Shown here piece after piece: positions 17,026-27,100 of a stretch of 64,000 nt of DNA. Numbering within the stretch: the first letter of the stretch is position 1; the number at the start of each line of letters is the position of its first letter. The position numbers and the translations under genes are program-made. The stretch lies in NCBI RefSeq assembly GCF_009764685.1, contig NZ_VHLM01000004.1, positions 101,201-165,200 of the forward strand, read 5' to 3'. The stretch is from Flavobacterium sp. I-STPP5a. GTDB lineage: Bacteria; Bacteroidota; Bacteroidia; Flavobacteriales; Flavobacteriaceae. The notes below the pieces were generated by a model, which saw only the letters and a list, made by a program, of their open reading frames with translations, was not told where the DNA came from and ran no database searches.

Positions 17026-17436
17026 ATGAAAAGATACGCAACAGCACACTGGGAAGGTTCACTTAAAGAAGGAAATGGAACGCTTACTACTCAAACAACT
17101 ACTCTTGATAAAACGCAATACTCCTTTAAATCACGTTTTGAAGAAGGTGTGGGTACAAACCCCGAAGAGTTAATAGCGGCCGCACATGCGGGTTGTTTTA
17201 CAATGCAACTATCAACATATATTAGCGAGGGAGGATTCGCTATTGAATATATTGAAACAAAATGTGACATTGATTTTGTAGATGGTGTCATTGCCACATC
17301 TCATCTTACGGTTGATGCAAAAATTACAGACATAACAGCAGATGCTTTTCAAGAATTAGTTCAAAAAGCCGAAAAAAATTGTCCAGTTTCTAAGGTTCTG
17401 AACGCAACAATTTCTAGTACCGCAACACTATTGTAA
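17026..17436 (+). CDS. OsmC/Ohr-family peroxiredoxin
   Basis: A 136-residue cytoplasmic thiol peroxidase that reduces organic hydroperoxides. Both catalytic cysteines are present: C57 in AAHAGCFTM and C119 in KNCPVSKVL. The [14 protein letters not shown] segment is diagnostic of the family, and the length is normal (OsmC-type, about 140). It is a single-gene unit with its own promoter and a strong terminator. The physiological reductant cannot be inferred. Confidence 0.93.
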   Translation: MKRYATAHWEGSLKEGNGTLTTQTTTLDKTQYSFKSRFEEGVGTNPEELIAAAHAGCFTMQLSTYISEGGFAIEYIETKCDIDFVDGVIATSHLTVDAKITDITADAFQELVQKAEKNCPVSKVLNATISSTATLL

Positions 17437-17452
17437 ACTAAAAATAGTTTCA

Positions 17453-17486
17453 CAAAAAACTCGAGTTGTACACTCGAGTTTTTTTT
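17453..17486. terminator. Bidirectional terminator between OsmC and SGNH genes
   Basis: AACTCGAGT (17458-17466) pairs perfectly with ACTCGAGTT (17472-17480) around loop TGTAC. Flanking A and T runs extend the stem, so it can serve both convergent genes. Confidence 0.85.
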
Positions 17487-17491
17487 ATGGA

Positions 17492-18133
17492 TTAAATTTC
17501 CAAAACTTTTTGAATTGCTTTTTCAACTAGAGGACCAATTACTTGATATCCTGTTAAGTTGGGATGTACACCGTCTGGGCCATATTCTTTTTTGAGTCCG
17601 TTTTTCTCATCTTTCATTTCATTAAAATAATCAAGATAATATATGCCGTTTTCCAAGGCGTATTTTTTTATCAAAAGATTCAAGGCTATAATTTTTTCAG
17701 CAGGAAATTGATTGGGTCTCCAAGAAAAATCATAAGCAGGCAAAACAGAACATAAAATGACTTTTATTTTATTGGCTTGAGCCAAGGCTACCATTTCAAA
17801 AATAGTTGTAGCAATACTTTGGATCGAAGTTGGTCCAGTATTTCCGGCAATATCGTTTACACCACCAAGTATGACAACAACAGCAGGGTTTAAATCTAAA
17901 ACATCAGCTGTAAACCTGTTGAGCATTTGAGGTGTTGTTTGGCCACTAATGCCGCGGTTGATGTACGGTTTTAATTCAAAAAAACTCGGATTTATTCTGC
18001 TCCAAAACTCAGTAATGGAATCACCCATAAATACAACTCTCTTTTCTTCAGCTGGGGATGGTTTAAGTTGTAAATTTTGTTCTTGGTACTTTTTTAAATT
18101 GGCCCAGTCTTGAGTTTGTGTTTTTTGCCCCAT
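17492..18133 (-). CDS. SGNH/GDSL-family hydrolase
   Basis: A 213-residue esterase-like enzyme. Block I is FMGDSITEFW with nucleophile S39, block III is LGGVNDIAG with G91 and N93, and block V is GPDGVHPN with D187 and H190. All four SGNH residues are therefore present. There is no signal peptide, so it is probably cytoplasmic, unlike many lipases of this fold. Related bacterial proteins act on acyl or acetyl esters of lipids or sugars; the substrate here is unknown. Confidence 0.87.
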   Translation of the reverse strand: MGQKTQTQDWANLKKYQEQNLQLKPSPAEEKRVVFMGDSITEFWSRINPSFFELKPYINRGISGQTTPQMLNRFTADVLDLNPAVVVILGGVNDIAGNTGPTSIQSIATTIFEMVALAQANKIKVILCSVLPAYDFSWRPNQFPAEKIIALNLLIKKYALENGIYYLDYFNEMKDEKNGLKKEYGPDGVHPNLTGYQVIGPLVEKAIQKVLEI

Positions 18134-18236
18134 GATGTATCTTGCTTCTATTATACCAATTGGAAAATTATGTCTTGATTTAAAATAAAAATTTTAAGAC
18201 TAAATTTTTTTCATAGTACTGCATTGATTTTTAGAA

Positions 18237-19124
18237 TTAATCAAATAAATCTGAAGATAAATAACGGTCACCACGATCGCAAATGATTGCTACAATAACA
18301 CCAGATTCTAAAGTTTCAGCAATTTTTATCGCAGCAGCCACTGATCCGCCACTACTCATTCCTGCAAAAATTCCTTCTTCAAGCGCTAATCGTTTGGTCA
18401 TGGCTCTGGCTTCTTGCTCTGAAACTTCAATAACTGAGTCTACTTTTTTGGCATCAAAAATTTTAGGCAAATATTCCTCTGGCCATTTTCTAATGCCTGG
18501 TATTTGCGAACCGTCACTTGGTTGCGCTCCCACAATTTGAATGGCAGGATTTTTTTCTTTTAAATAAGTCGATGTACCAATTATAGTTCCCGTTGTACCC
18601 ATTGCAGATACAAAGTGGGTCACAGTTCCATCAGTATCATTCCATACTTCGGGACCTGTAGTATTGTAATGCGCTTTCCAGTTATCATCATTAGCAAACT
18701 GATTGAGCATGATATAGCCACCTTCAGCAACTTTTTTATCAGCATAATCTCTTGATCCTATAATTCCTGTTGCCGCTGGAGTTAAAATAACCGTTGCTCC
18801 ATAAGCACGCATGGTTTGTGTACGCTCTATGGTAGAATCTTCGGGCAGTATGAGCTCAATTTCAATATTAAATAACTGTGCAATCATGGCTAGTGCTATT
18901 CCAGTATTTCCACTAGTTGCTTCTATTAGTTTGTCGCCTTTTTTTATGTCTCCTCGTTCTAATGCTGATTTGATCATGTTGTATGCCGCTCTATCTTTTA
19001 CACTTCCTCCAGGATTGTTACCCTCAAGTTTCAATAATAGTTTTACATTTTTGTTAGCAATTAAGTTTGTAGATTCAACTAATGGCGTGTTGCCTATTAA
19101 ATCTAGTATTTTATATGATTTCAT
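18237..19124 (-). CDS. cysM: Cysteine synthase B (O-acetylserine sulfhydrylase)
   Basis: A 295-residue PLP enzyme. Lys43 in GGSVKDRAAYNM is the Schiff-base residue, SGNTGIALA binds the cofactor phosphate side, and GTTGTIIGTSTYLK is the glycine-rich loop. The substrate segment KLEGNNPGGSVKDR matches CysM (KLEGNNPAGSVKDR) better than CysK. CysM-type enzymes can use thiosulfate as well as sulfide. A second synthase gene (cysK) lies 10 kb away with cysE. The promoter appears to be about 90 bases upstream and leaves a leader that holds a hairpin. Confidence 0.9.
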   Translation of the reverse strand: MKSYKILDLIGNTPLVESTNLIANKNVKLLLKLEGNNPGGSVKDRAAYNMIKSALERGDIKKGDKLIEATSGNTGIALAMIAQLFNIEIELILPEDSTIERTQTMRAYGATVILTPAATGIIGSRDYADKKVAEGGYIMLNQFANDDNWKAHYNTTGPEVWNDTDGTVTHFVSAMGTTGTIIGTSTYLKEKNPAIQIVGAQPSDGSQIPGIRKWPEEYLPKIFDAKKVDSVIEVSEQEARAMTKRLALEEGIFAGMSSGGSVAAAIKIAETLESGVIVAIICDRGDRYLSSDLFD

Positions 19125-19151
19125 GAGCTTATTGGATTATTAAAAAAGAAA

Positions 19152-19220
19152 GTTCCTATAGCAAAAGAGGAACATTCGACAAAATTTATTTCATTGGTTC
19201 AAAAAAGTGGTGCAAAGATA
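19152..19220 (-). promoter_or_regulatory. cysM promoter and hairpin leader
   Basis: On the minus strand TATCTTTG (19220-19213) fits the -7 consensus. Between it and the ATG (19124) a perfect 6-bp hairpin, GTTCCT (19152-19157) with AGGAAC (19168-19173), lies in a leader of about 80 bases. Confidence 0.4.
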
Positions 19221-19346
19221 TTGAACTAAAGTAAAATTATGCATTGGATTCAAGTAAACCTATTGTTGCAATTAGGAAACTTTGTTAAATAATTAATGTT
19301 TTTGCCACAGAAATTTACCCGTGTTAACCATTGTTTCAGTAATGTT

Positions 19347-19643
19347 TTACATCAAAAAGATAGTTTCAAAATGTTTGAAATAATAACCTGCAATCATAAA
19401 AACAGCATTTATGATTCCCGTTGTAATAATTAGGTTGCTGTATTTTCTTTTTTTGTCCAAAAAACTTAAAACACAACAAAGTATAAATAGTATTGAAGAG
19501 AATACTGCGGGATACATTTTAAAAGCGTTTGTAAAATCACCTTGTATCAATAAAAGTAAAGCTCGCTGAAAGCCACAGCCCAAGCATTCAATTCCAAAGA
19601 TTGTTTTACTTAAACAAGGGAGCATGTATTTTTCTAAATTCAA
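19347..19643 (-). CDS. DUF2752 membrane protein
   Basis: A 98-residue membrane protein starting with the DUF2752 signature: CLSKTIFGIECLGCGFQRA (residues 10-28), with Cys, Lys and the CxGCGxxRA core, followed by GDFTNAFKMYPA. Two further hydrophobic segments follow. The family is widespread in bacteria and has no established biochemical role. The gene stands alone between cysM and a divergent small gene. Confidence 0.85.
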   Translation of the reverse strand: MNLEKYMLPCLSKTIFGIECLGCGFQRALLLLIQGDFTNAFKMYPAVFSSILFILCCVLSFLDKKRKYSNLIITTGIINAVFMIAGYYFKHFETIFLM

Positions 19644-19717
19644 CTTTTTTCTTTTTTACAACTTTACAAATAAACAATAAACTTTTTACAAATTAAAAAG
19701 AGCAATTTAAAAATGAT

Positions 19718-19725
19718 TACTTTTG
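19718..19725 (+). promoter_or_regulatory. Candidate -7 box
   Basis: TACTTTTG matches TAnnTTTG and ends 20 bases before the ATG at 19746 of a two-gene operon. Confidence 0.4.
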
Positions 19726-19745
19726 AATAATTATTCGAAAAAAAG

Positions 19746-19931
19746 ATGAAAAAGTTAATACTTCCTATAATGGTAGTTGCAATAAGTGTGGCATTGTACG
19801 AGCAAGTAAGTGCGAATAAGAACATTTATGTAATGGCTGTTGCTATTGTAATTTTTATGATGGGAATGATGCAATTAAGTGCTAAAACACCGAGTAAGAA
19901 TCAAGAAAAAAAGGATGATAATGTTGAATAA
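19746..19931 (+). CDS. Small two-pass membrane protein, function unknown
   Basis: A 61-residue protein with two hydrophobic segments (about 4-19 and 27-45) and a highly charged C-terminal tail (KNQEKKDDNVE). The end of the gene overlaps the start of the Smr gene by 11 bases, so the two are translationally coupled. No family recognised. The overlap and the good start context argue that it is real. Confidence 0.62.
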   Translation: MKKLILPIMVVAISVALYEQVSANKNIYVMAVAIVIFMMGMMQLSAKTPSKNQEKKDDNVE

Positions 19932-20472
19932 AGGAGATAAGGTTTCGGTTCTTGATGATGCCATTAACGGTGTTGTTCTTTCTGTACAAGAAAATCGTGT
20001 TACAATAGAAACAGAAGACGGTTTTACGATGGCATTTCTTGCCAATGAATTGATTAAAGTAAACGACAGTAGTAATTTGCTGGATACTATTAGAAGGATA
20101 GATGTAGCTGAAATTAAAAAAGAAAAAGAGATCCCAAAACCGCGTAGTTTTGTAAAAGAAAAAAAATCTAAACATGAAATTTCTGCACCAGAGTTTGATT
20201 TACATATTGAAAAATTAGTGCCTAATAAAAGAGGAATGTCTAATTATGATATCTTGACCTTACAAACCGAAACAGCAAAAAGACACATTGAATTTGCCAT
20301 TAAAAACAGAATTCCAAAAATAGTTTTTATTCATGGAGTAGGTGAGGGAATTTTAAAAGCAGAACTTGATTTTCTACTTGGTCGGTACGATAATATTGCT
20401 TTTCAGGATGGTAATTATCAAAAATATGGTTTGGGCGCCACCGAAGTGTATATCAAGCAAAGTGCCATGTAG
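19921..20472 (+). CDS. Smr-domain protein (MutS2 C-terminal-like)
   Basis: A 183-residue protein with an N-terminal beta-barrel-like segment (GDKVSVLDDAINGVV, about 4-50), a Lys-rich linker (about 60-80) and a C-terminal Smr domain. The Smr signatures are FDLHIEKL (about 85-92) and IHGVGEGILKAEL (about 137-149). Smr domains nick or bind branched nucleic acids in MutS2 and in stand-alone proteins. ATG 19921 is chosen over 19915 and 19879 because MLNKGDKVSV fits the family and the earlier starts run deeper into the upstream gene. Confidence 0.85.
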   Translation: MLNKGDKVSVLDDAINGVVLSVQENRVTIETEDGFTMAFLANELIKVNDSSNLLDTIRRIDVAEIKKEKEIPKPRSFVKEKKSKHEISAPEFDLHIEKLVPNKRGMSNYDILTLQTETAKRHIEFAIKNRIPKIVFIHGVGEGILKAELDFLLGRYDNIAFQDGNYQKYGLGATEVYIKQSAM

Positions 20473-20498
20473 AAAAGTATATTTAGTCAAAAAAATAT

Positions 20499-20546
20499 AA
20501 ACCCAATTCTAAAAGTAATTTTATGTACTGATAGAATTGGGTTTTT
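20499..20546 (+). terminator. Terminator of the Smr operon
   Basis: A perfect 13-bp stem AAACCCAATTCTA (20499-20511) with TAGAATTGGGTTT (20532-20544), followed by further T. Confidence 0.85.
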
Positions 20547-20577
20547 GTTTTTTACACTATTGTCTTTTTGGATTGTA

Positions 20578-21528
20578 CTAATTTGTTGTAAGTAACTCTC
20601 CGTAAATGTAATTGTCACCTAGACTAAAATCATTTGTTCCTTTTTTTAGTTTCACCTTTTTTAGAACAATTGTATGCTTAAACCCTGTTCCAAATGTTGT
20701 TGTAGTAACTTCAATTGTACCACTTGTATTAGCAATGCCAGGAATTGCTAGCCATTCTTCGGTTACGCTAGGTGTAGCAGGATATGTGGTGTTGCAAAAA
20801 TAACCATCAGTTAATAAACCTCCAAACAGTCTATAAGTGAGTTTGTTTACAGTGTTGCCAATGAGTGCTACACGAGGAGCATTTAACGCTGTACTTTCAT
20901 TTTTAATCAAAGCTGGATCAATATCAAGTATCAAAGCTTCACTACTGTTTTTATCATGTAATTGCTTGGTGTTTGGACATTGTTTCAACACTTTAGTAAA
21001 TGAAAAAGGGAGAGGTGTAGTGTTTAAAATATAATCACCAAAGTTAAAAATATCGTACACCTGTGTACCATTTCCTTTATCAAATGTTATATTTTTAAAT
21101 GTAATACTATGACTGTATCCTGTTATCCTGGTACTGTTGTCAGTTTGGTTTATTGGTTTAACAGCTTTTGTGGTAATCACCATTTTTCCACCTGTTGCTA
21201 TCCATTCGTCAACCACAATAGGATTTGCAGGTGGGATAGTTTCACACAATGTTGCAGAGGTTACAGTACCGCTGTAAAAACGATACATCACACGATTTGT
21301 AGTGTTAATAACTATTTCTTGGGTGGTTTCCTCCGTAGGAAATTTAATTCCTGATGCATCAATTAGTAAGGCTTCGTTTTCTTTAACTTTGTAGAGAATG
21401 TTGGTATTCGTACATTTTTGAGCTGTTACGGACTCAAAGTTGATATTCTCTTGTGTTAAATCACCGTCATCACAACTGTTTAAAATAACTACTAAAAAGA
21501 ATATGCTTAAAATTTTTTTCATCTTCAA
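20578..21528 (-). CDS. Lipoprotein with an internal tandem duplication, function unknown
   Basis: A 316-residue lipoprotein (lipobox ILNSC, Cys19). The mature part contains two copies of a domain of about 135 residues. YRFYSGTVTSATLCETIPPA with VVDEWIATGGKMVITT in the first half matches YRLFGGLLTDGYFCNTTYPA with VTEEWLAIPG and GTIEVTT in the second. Each copy starts with a Cys-containing segment (AQKCTNTNILYKV; LKQCPNTKQLHDK) and has a second Cys in the conserved block, so each may hold one disulfide. It probably faces the cell surface or periplasm. No domain family recognised. Confidence 0.75.
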   Translation of the reverse strand: MKMKKILSIFFLVVILNSCDDGDLTQENINFESVTAQKCTNTNILYKVKENEALLIDASGIKFPTEETTQEIVINTTNRVMYRFYSGTVTSATLCETIPPANPIVVDEWIATGGKMVITTKAVKPINQTDNSTRITGYSHSITFKNITFDKGNGTQVYDIFNFGDYILNTTPLPFSFTKVLKQCPNTKQLHDKNSSEALILDIDPALIKNESTALNAPRVALIGNTVNKLTYRLFGGLLTDGYFCNTTYPATPSVTEEWLAIPGIANTSGTIEVTTTTFGTGFKHTIVLKKVKLKKGTNDFSLGDNYIYGELLTTN

Positions 21529-21686
21529 GAATTTGAAACAAAAATAGAATTTTTAATGGGTTCTAGTTGCATTGTAATTTAAAAAACACATTTTTAACAT
21601 GATATTAAGGTAGTGTTTTTTGAAAGCTCACGCTTTAGTAGCCCAACTTGATTGGTTTTTAAGACTGTATTACTTTAAGAAATGAG

Positions 21687-21694
21687 TATCTTTG
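21687..21694 (+). promoter_or_regulatory. Candidate -7 box of rarD
   Basis: TATCTTTG matches TAnnTTTG, 18 bases before the ATG at 21713. It supports that start over the earlier in-frame TTG at 21692, which lies within the box. Confidence 0.45.
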
Positions 21695-21712
21695 TATTTC
21701 ATTTTTTTATCA

Positions 21713-22606
21713 ATGAGTTTAAATAAATATTATTCGGCGGCCTTCCTTGCTTTTTTTATGTGGGGGTTTTTCAGTTTTGCACTTAAACCGTTATATCTTT
21801 ATCCATCACTAGATATCTTGTTTTATCGTGTTTTCTTTAGTGTAGTTACAATGGTGTTAATTAATATTATTTTTCGAAAAAAAATAATCTCTGAAAATTG
21901 GAATCGTTTTAAGCAACTTGTACCTAAGGAGCAAAAAAAAGTAATTTGGCTTACTCTGGGCGGAGGCTTTTTTTTATCGTCAAACTGGTTTGTTTATATT
22001 TTTGTAATGAATCATGTAAGCGTCAATGCGGCTTCTTTGGCTTATTTGATATGTCCTATTCTAACCACAGTTCTTGCTTTTTTTATGCTCAAAGAAAAAC
22101 TAAGTTCTTGGCAATGGGTTGCAGTTGGGATTAGTTTTTTGAGTTGTATTTTGTTATCCTTCAATCATTTTCAAGATATCTTTTTCAGTTTAGTAACTGC
22201 TGCAACGTATGCTTTGTATTTGGTAAGCCAGCGAAAAAATAATGAAATCGATAAGTTTTTAGGGTTAACCATTCAGTTAATTTTTACCGCGGTTATTTTA
22301 CTACCTTTTTATCCAGAATATAGCGGTCCAGTTCCTACAGAGCCAATTTTTTATACATGCATGTTTATGATTGTAGTTTTTTTTACAATCATTCCACTTT
22401 TCTTAAATCTATATGCCTTAAAAGGAATAAACTCCTCAGCAGTGGGAATTATGATTTATATTAATCCGATAATTAATTTTTTATTAGCTGTTTTTTACTA
22501 CCAAGAGCAAGTACAAAATATTCAACTATTTTCTTATTTCTTAATTTTGTTGTCTATCGTAGTATTCAACAAAGAAGTATTATATAAGAAAAATAAAAAA
22601 ATATAA
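21713..22606 (+). CDS. rarD: EamA-family permease RarD
   Basis: A 297-residue inner-membrane protein with ten predicted membrane segments in two EamA halves. MWGFFSFALKPLYLYPSLDI and the segment WFVYIFVMNHVSVNAASLAY are typical of RarD. The family belongs to the drug/metabolite transporter superfamily; the substrate is unknown (chloramphenicol resistance was the original phenotype in Pseudomonas). The second half contains YALKGINSSAVGIMIYINP. The cysteine desulfurase gene follows after 46 bases on the same strand. Confidence 0.88.
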   Translation: MSLNKYYSAAFLAFFMWGFFSFALKPLYLYPSLDILFYRVFFSVVTMVLINIIFRKKIISENWNRFKQLVPKEQKKVIWLTLGGGFFLSSNWFVYIFVMNHVSVNAASLAYLICPILTTVLAFFMLKEKLSSWQWVAVGISFLSCILLSFNHFQDIFFSLVTAATYALYLVSQRKNNEIDKFLGLTIQLIFTAVILLPFYPEYSGPVPTEPIFYTCMFMIVVFFTIIPLFLNLYALKGINSSAVGIMIYINPIINFLLAVFYYQEQVQNIQLFSYFLILLSIVVFNKEVLYKKNKKI

Positions 22607-22652
22607 TCAACTACAAAAGACGCCGAGTAACCTTTCAAATATATCAACTACA

Positions 22653-23777
22653 ATGCAAAAAGTATATCTTGACAATGCTTCAACTACTGCACTTCGCTCA
22701 GAGGTGATTCAGGAAATGACACACATTCTAGAACAAGAATACGGTAATCCGTCTTCTACACACAGCTTTGGAAGAAGTGCCAAAAATGTTTTAGAACTGT
22801 CTAGAAAAGCTATTGCAAAAAATTTGAATGCTACTGCGCAGGAAATCATCTTTACATCTTGTGGTACCGAGGCGAATAATTGGATTTTACAATCAGCTGT
22901 TAAAGATTTAAAGGTTGAACGAATTATTACCAGTAGAATAGAGCATCATGCGGTTTTATATACGGTTTTAGCGTTACAGCAACAGTACGGAATAGAAGTA
23001 GATTATGTTGCTTTAAAACCAGATGGCGCAATAGATTTAACCCATTTAGTTACTCTTTTAGCTGATGATAAAAAGACTTTAGTTAGTTTAATGCATGTGA
23101 ATAATGAAATAGGAACTATGCTAGACCTAAATCGGGTGGGCATCATTTGTAAAGAGCATAATGTGTTGTTTCATTCTGATACGGTGCAATCTATAGGTAA
23201 ATTAAAGATCGATTTACAAGAAATTCCTGTTGATTTTATTGTAGCGAGTGCACATAAGTTTCATGGTCCAAAAGGAGTAGGATTTGCCTTTATTCGAAAA
23301 AATTCAGGACTACAACCTTTATTTTTTGGTGGAGAGCAGGAAAAAGGCTTGCGCGCTGGAACCGAAGCCTTACATCAAATAGCTGGAATGGCTAAGGCTT
23401 TAGAACTTTCGTATTTAAATTTAGAAAAGGATCAAAAACACATTGAAACATTAAGAGATTATTTATGGGAACAATTGCATGTAAATTTTCCAGGTGTAAA
23501 ATGCAATGGGGATCTTTCAGGTTTTTATAATGTTACAAATATTTTATTGCCATTCCCAAAAGAGAAAACTGCTCTGATATTGTTTTATTTAGATATGAAA
23601 GGCATTGCTGTATCTAGGGGAAGTGCATGTCAATCAGGAAGTATTAAGCCTTCTCACGTTTTGGCCGAACTTTTAAGTGAAGCTGATTTAGTATTACCAA
23701 GTTTGAGGGTTTCTTTTAGTCATTATAATACCGTACAAGATGTTGATGCTTTTATTGCGGCTCTTTTATCTGTGTAA
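22653..23777 (+). CDS. Cysteine desulfurase (NifS/IscS-like)
   Basis: A 374-residue PLP enzyme that moves sulfur from cysteine to acceptor proteins, giving alanine. The N-terminus VYLDNASTTALR, TSCGTEANNW, the cofactor lysine K202 in ASAHKFHGPKG, and the catalytic loop Cys326 in SRGSACQSGS are all present. The loop pattern is that of group I (NifS/IscS) enzymes. No iscU or regulator gene is adjacent, so whether it supplies Fe-S clusters or tRNA thiolation cannot be told. Flavobacteria usually carry a separate suf cluster. Confidence 0.92.
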   Translation: MQKVYLDNASTTALRSEVIQEMTHILEQEYGNPSSTHSFGRSAKNVLELSRKAIAKNLNATAQEIIFTSCGTEANNWILQSAVKDLKVERIITSRIEHHAVLYTVLALQQQYGIEVDYVALKPDGAIDLTHLVTLLADDKKTLVSLMHVNNEIGTMLDLNRVGIICKEHNVLFHSDTVQSIGKLKIDLQEIPVDFIVASAHKFHGPKGVGFAFIRKNSGLQPLFFGGEQEKGLRAGTEALHQIAGMAKALELSYLNLEKDQKHIETLRDYLWEQLHVNFPGVKCNGDLSGFYNVTNILLPFPKEKTALILFYLDMKGIAVSRGSACQSGSIKPSHVLAELLSEADLVLPSLRVSFSHYNTVQDVDAFIAALLSV

Positions 23778-23806
23778 ATTGCATTGCGCTCATTAAAAAA
23801 GAAATA

Positions 23807-24193
23807 TTATTCAATCAGTTTTTTTAATTCTACAAGAGTAATTGGTTTGATACTGTAATTTGAAATTTCGTTATATTTTTTTGCTTTTTCAATATCCGTG
23901 GGGTCAATTGAACTGGTCATGATATAGATAGTAATTGTTTTTTTAATGGGAATTTTGATAAATTCATCTAGAAACTGCCAACCGTTCCAGATAGGCATGT
24001 TTAAGTCCAGTAAGATTAAATCAGGGAGTTTTCCATCTGTATGAATTATTGTTTTTAGTTTGTCAAATGCTTCTTTGCCGTCTCTAAAAATCATGAAGCT
24101 ATTGCAAAAATCTGCAATTTCCATAATTCTTTTTGCACCAAAAACAAAGATTGGGTCATTATCTATTATACAGGCAATATCTATTTTAGGCAT
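23807..24193 (-). CDS. Single-domain response regulator
   Basis: A 128-residue receiver domain with no output domain. The acidic pair is D11/D13 (IIDNDP), the phosphorylated residue is D63 in LILLDLNMP, Thr/Ser lies in YIMTSS, and Lys in SIKPIT. The start at 24193 (MPKIDIACIID) overlaps the last codons of the upstream kinase (ATGCCTAA), so translation is coupled. A longer reading from 24256 would only add residues from inside the kinase gene. It is the likely phosphotransfer partner of that kinase. Confidence 0.9.
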   Translation of the reverse strand: MPKIDIACIIDNDPIFVFGAKRIMEIADFCNSFMIFRDGKEAFDKLKTIIHTDGKLPDLILLDLNMPIWNGWQFLDEFIKIPIKKTITIYIMTSSIDPTDIEKAKKYNEISNYSIKPITLVELKKLIE

Positions 24194-27100
24194 TTTGAAA
24201 ATATAATTTAAAAGTAGTTCCTTTGTCAACTTCGCTAGAAACGGTAACTTTACCACCTATAGCTTCTATTTGATTTTTTGTAATAAATAGTCCAATACCT
24301 CGGGCATCATCATTTTTATGAAAAGTTTTATACATACCAAAAATCTTATCTCCGTTTTGTTTTAAATCAATTCCTAGCCCATTGTCTTCAACACTTAGTA
24401 TTAGGGTATCATTTTCTGTTATAGCAGTAAGTTTGATAAAGGCTTGTCTATTGTCTGATTTATACTTTATTGAATTCGATAAAAAATTCAATAAGATGCT
24501 CTCTACGTAGGCTGGAATACCTAAAACAAATACATCACTTTTTACTTCATTTGAAATATATACTTGTGCATTTTTAGCTAGAATTTGTATGTTGTTGATG
24601 CTGTTTTCAATTGCTTCACTTAAATTAACGGGTGCTATGTTCTCTGTTATAGTGGTATTCATAATCACTACTTCATTTAGATGTCCAATAGTATCCTTTA
24701 AGTTTTTTGAAGCCAAATCTAGTAGTTGAATGATTTCATTATCGGCATAAGAAGGATTTTCATATAAAAGCAAATCTAACATCATAGCAATATTGCCAGA
24801 GTGAGATCTTAAGTTATGAGAAACAATATGTGCAAAATTTTTCAACCGTTCGTTCTGATCCTTTGTGACAAATAGTAATGATTGAATTTCATTTTCTACT
24901 TTTTTGATGCTACTTATATCAACAGCTATAAATAGATAGCCTGTAATGGTATTATCCTTTTTTATGGCAGTAATGGTGAGCTGGACAGGGAAATGAGTAC
25001 TGTCTTTTTTTACATAAGTCCATTCGCTAGTTTCAAATTTACCTTTATGAAGATCATGGGTGAAAACTTCAAAACCTTTGCAGTTAATATTTTTTTGAAG
25101 AAATAATTTTTCTTGCTGCGCTTTAATTTCTTCTTGTAAATGAATGATTTCAGGTGTTTTTAGATTAACTATTTCTTCTTTTTTGAATCCCAAAAGATTT
25201 TCGGCACCTGTATTAAATGTTGTAATAATACCATCAAGATTAGTTTCTATTATAGCAACTTGTGTACTAGCATCTAGAATTCCTTGAAGTTTTGATACAG
25301 CTTGTTCTAGTTTATTTTCAGCATTTTTTTGGGATGTAATATCTATGATTTGGGATATGATGTACAAGGGGTTGTTATCAGAATCCCGCACAATAGATGC
25401 TGCCAGCATAACATCTACAATTGTTTCGTCTTTACAAATATATCTTTTTTCAAGGTGGTAAAAATTTATTTTACCCTCTACAAGTTCTTTTAATAAAGCA
25501 ACATCTTCCTCTAGATCATCAGGATGTGTAATGTCTTGAAAAGTAAGCTGCATTAATTCGTCTTCCTTGTATTTTGTAATTTCGCATAAGTTTGTATTCA
25601 CTTTTAGCCATTGCCCATGTATGTTAAGTAATGCCATACCAATAGCGGCACTCTCAAAATTCCCACGAAAGGCCTCTTCACTTACTAACAGTTGTTCTTG
25701 AATTTTTTTTCTTTCGGTGATGTCTTCTGTGAGCATAATTAATCCACCTATTTTTTCTGAATCGGTGTACCAAGGTTTAACTACCCACCTTATCCACTGT
25801 GTTGAACCATCTAGTCGAACAAATTTTTCTTCATCCCTTTTGTGAGTGTCACCAGTTAAGCATTGTTGGTGTATTTTTTTCCATTCCTCACCTATCTCGG
25901 GGAAAACATCGTAATGTGATTGGCCAATTATCTTTTGACCTTCTAAACGATAATCAGTAATCCATTTTTCAGACGAAGCAATGTATTTCACCTGTGTGTC
26001 AAACATTGCAATAGCGGTAGGGGTTTGTTCTATAAATAATTTATTTCTCTCAAATTTTTTTTTAGTTTCGGTAATATCAGTATGAGTACCATACATCATT
26101 AAGGGAAGTCCTTCATCAGTCCAGTTTATTATTCTTCCATGATCTAAAACCCAAACCCATTCCCCATTTTTATGTTTCATTCTACATTCACAGTGATAAA
26201 AATCGCGCTCTTTACTATAGCATTCTTCAAGAATTTTTTGTGATTGGAGTAAATCATCAGGATGTGCGAAGTCAATCCAAGTTTGGATGCTTACGGGTTG
26301 TAACTCCTCAAGTTTGTAACCTATAATTTCTGCCCAACGATTATTAAAAATTGCTTCCCCAGTTTGAATATTCCATTCCCATGTCCCTAAGTTAGTTCCT
26401 TCAAGTACACTTTGTAGCTTTTCTTTCTCTTTTATTAATTCAATTTTGGCATGCTTTTCAATAGTTATATCTTGAAAAGTACCATATACTTTAGTGCACC
26501 TACCTTCTATAAATACGGTTTGCCCAATAGTTCTAATCCAACGATGATTGCCTTTCGCAGTAATGATCTGCAATCGATGATCAAAAGAGTCGTTATGTTT
26601 TATGGCGTTCGATATGGCAAGATTTATAGTATCTCTATTTTCACCTTCTTTATAAAAATAGATCGCTGTATCAAGATTAGGGCTATAGTGTTCACTTACT
26701 TCATGAATTTCTTTAGTTATTTTACTCCAATGAATTTTTTGGGTCGCAATATCATATTCCCAATACCCAATTCTTGCTGCTGAATTGCAGTTTTCAAGTA
26801 AAAGCTCTTGTTCTTTTTGGTATGTAATGTCAATATGAGCTCCCAGTAACCGTAAACCATTGCCATCTGGGCTTTGAATGATTTTACCATTGCATTTCAT
26901 CCAAACTGTAAATCCGTTTTCATGGGTAAACCTGCAAATTTGCTCGTAAGTAAAATTAATAGAATTTGTACGTATTACTTCTTGAAGTAATTCCAAATCT
27001 TCTTTGTTAATTAGATCTTTCCATGATTTGATTTTGCTTGGTAATTCGTTGTAATTATAACCAAGTGTTGACCAAAACTTAGGGCTCATGTAGTTATGAT

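Noticed and set aside
24194..24256. Longer response-regulator start at 24256
   Set aside because: The extra residues come from inside the kinase gene and precede the conserved receiver start; ATG 24193 fits.
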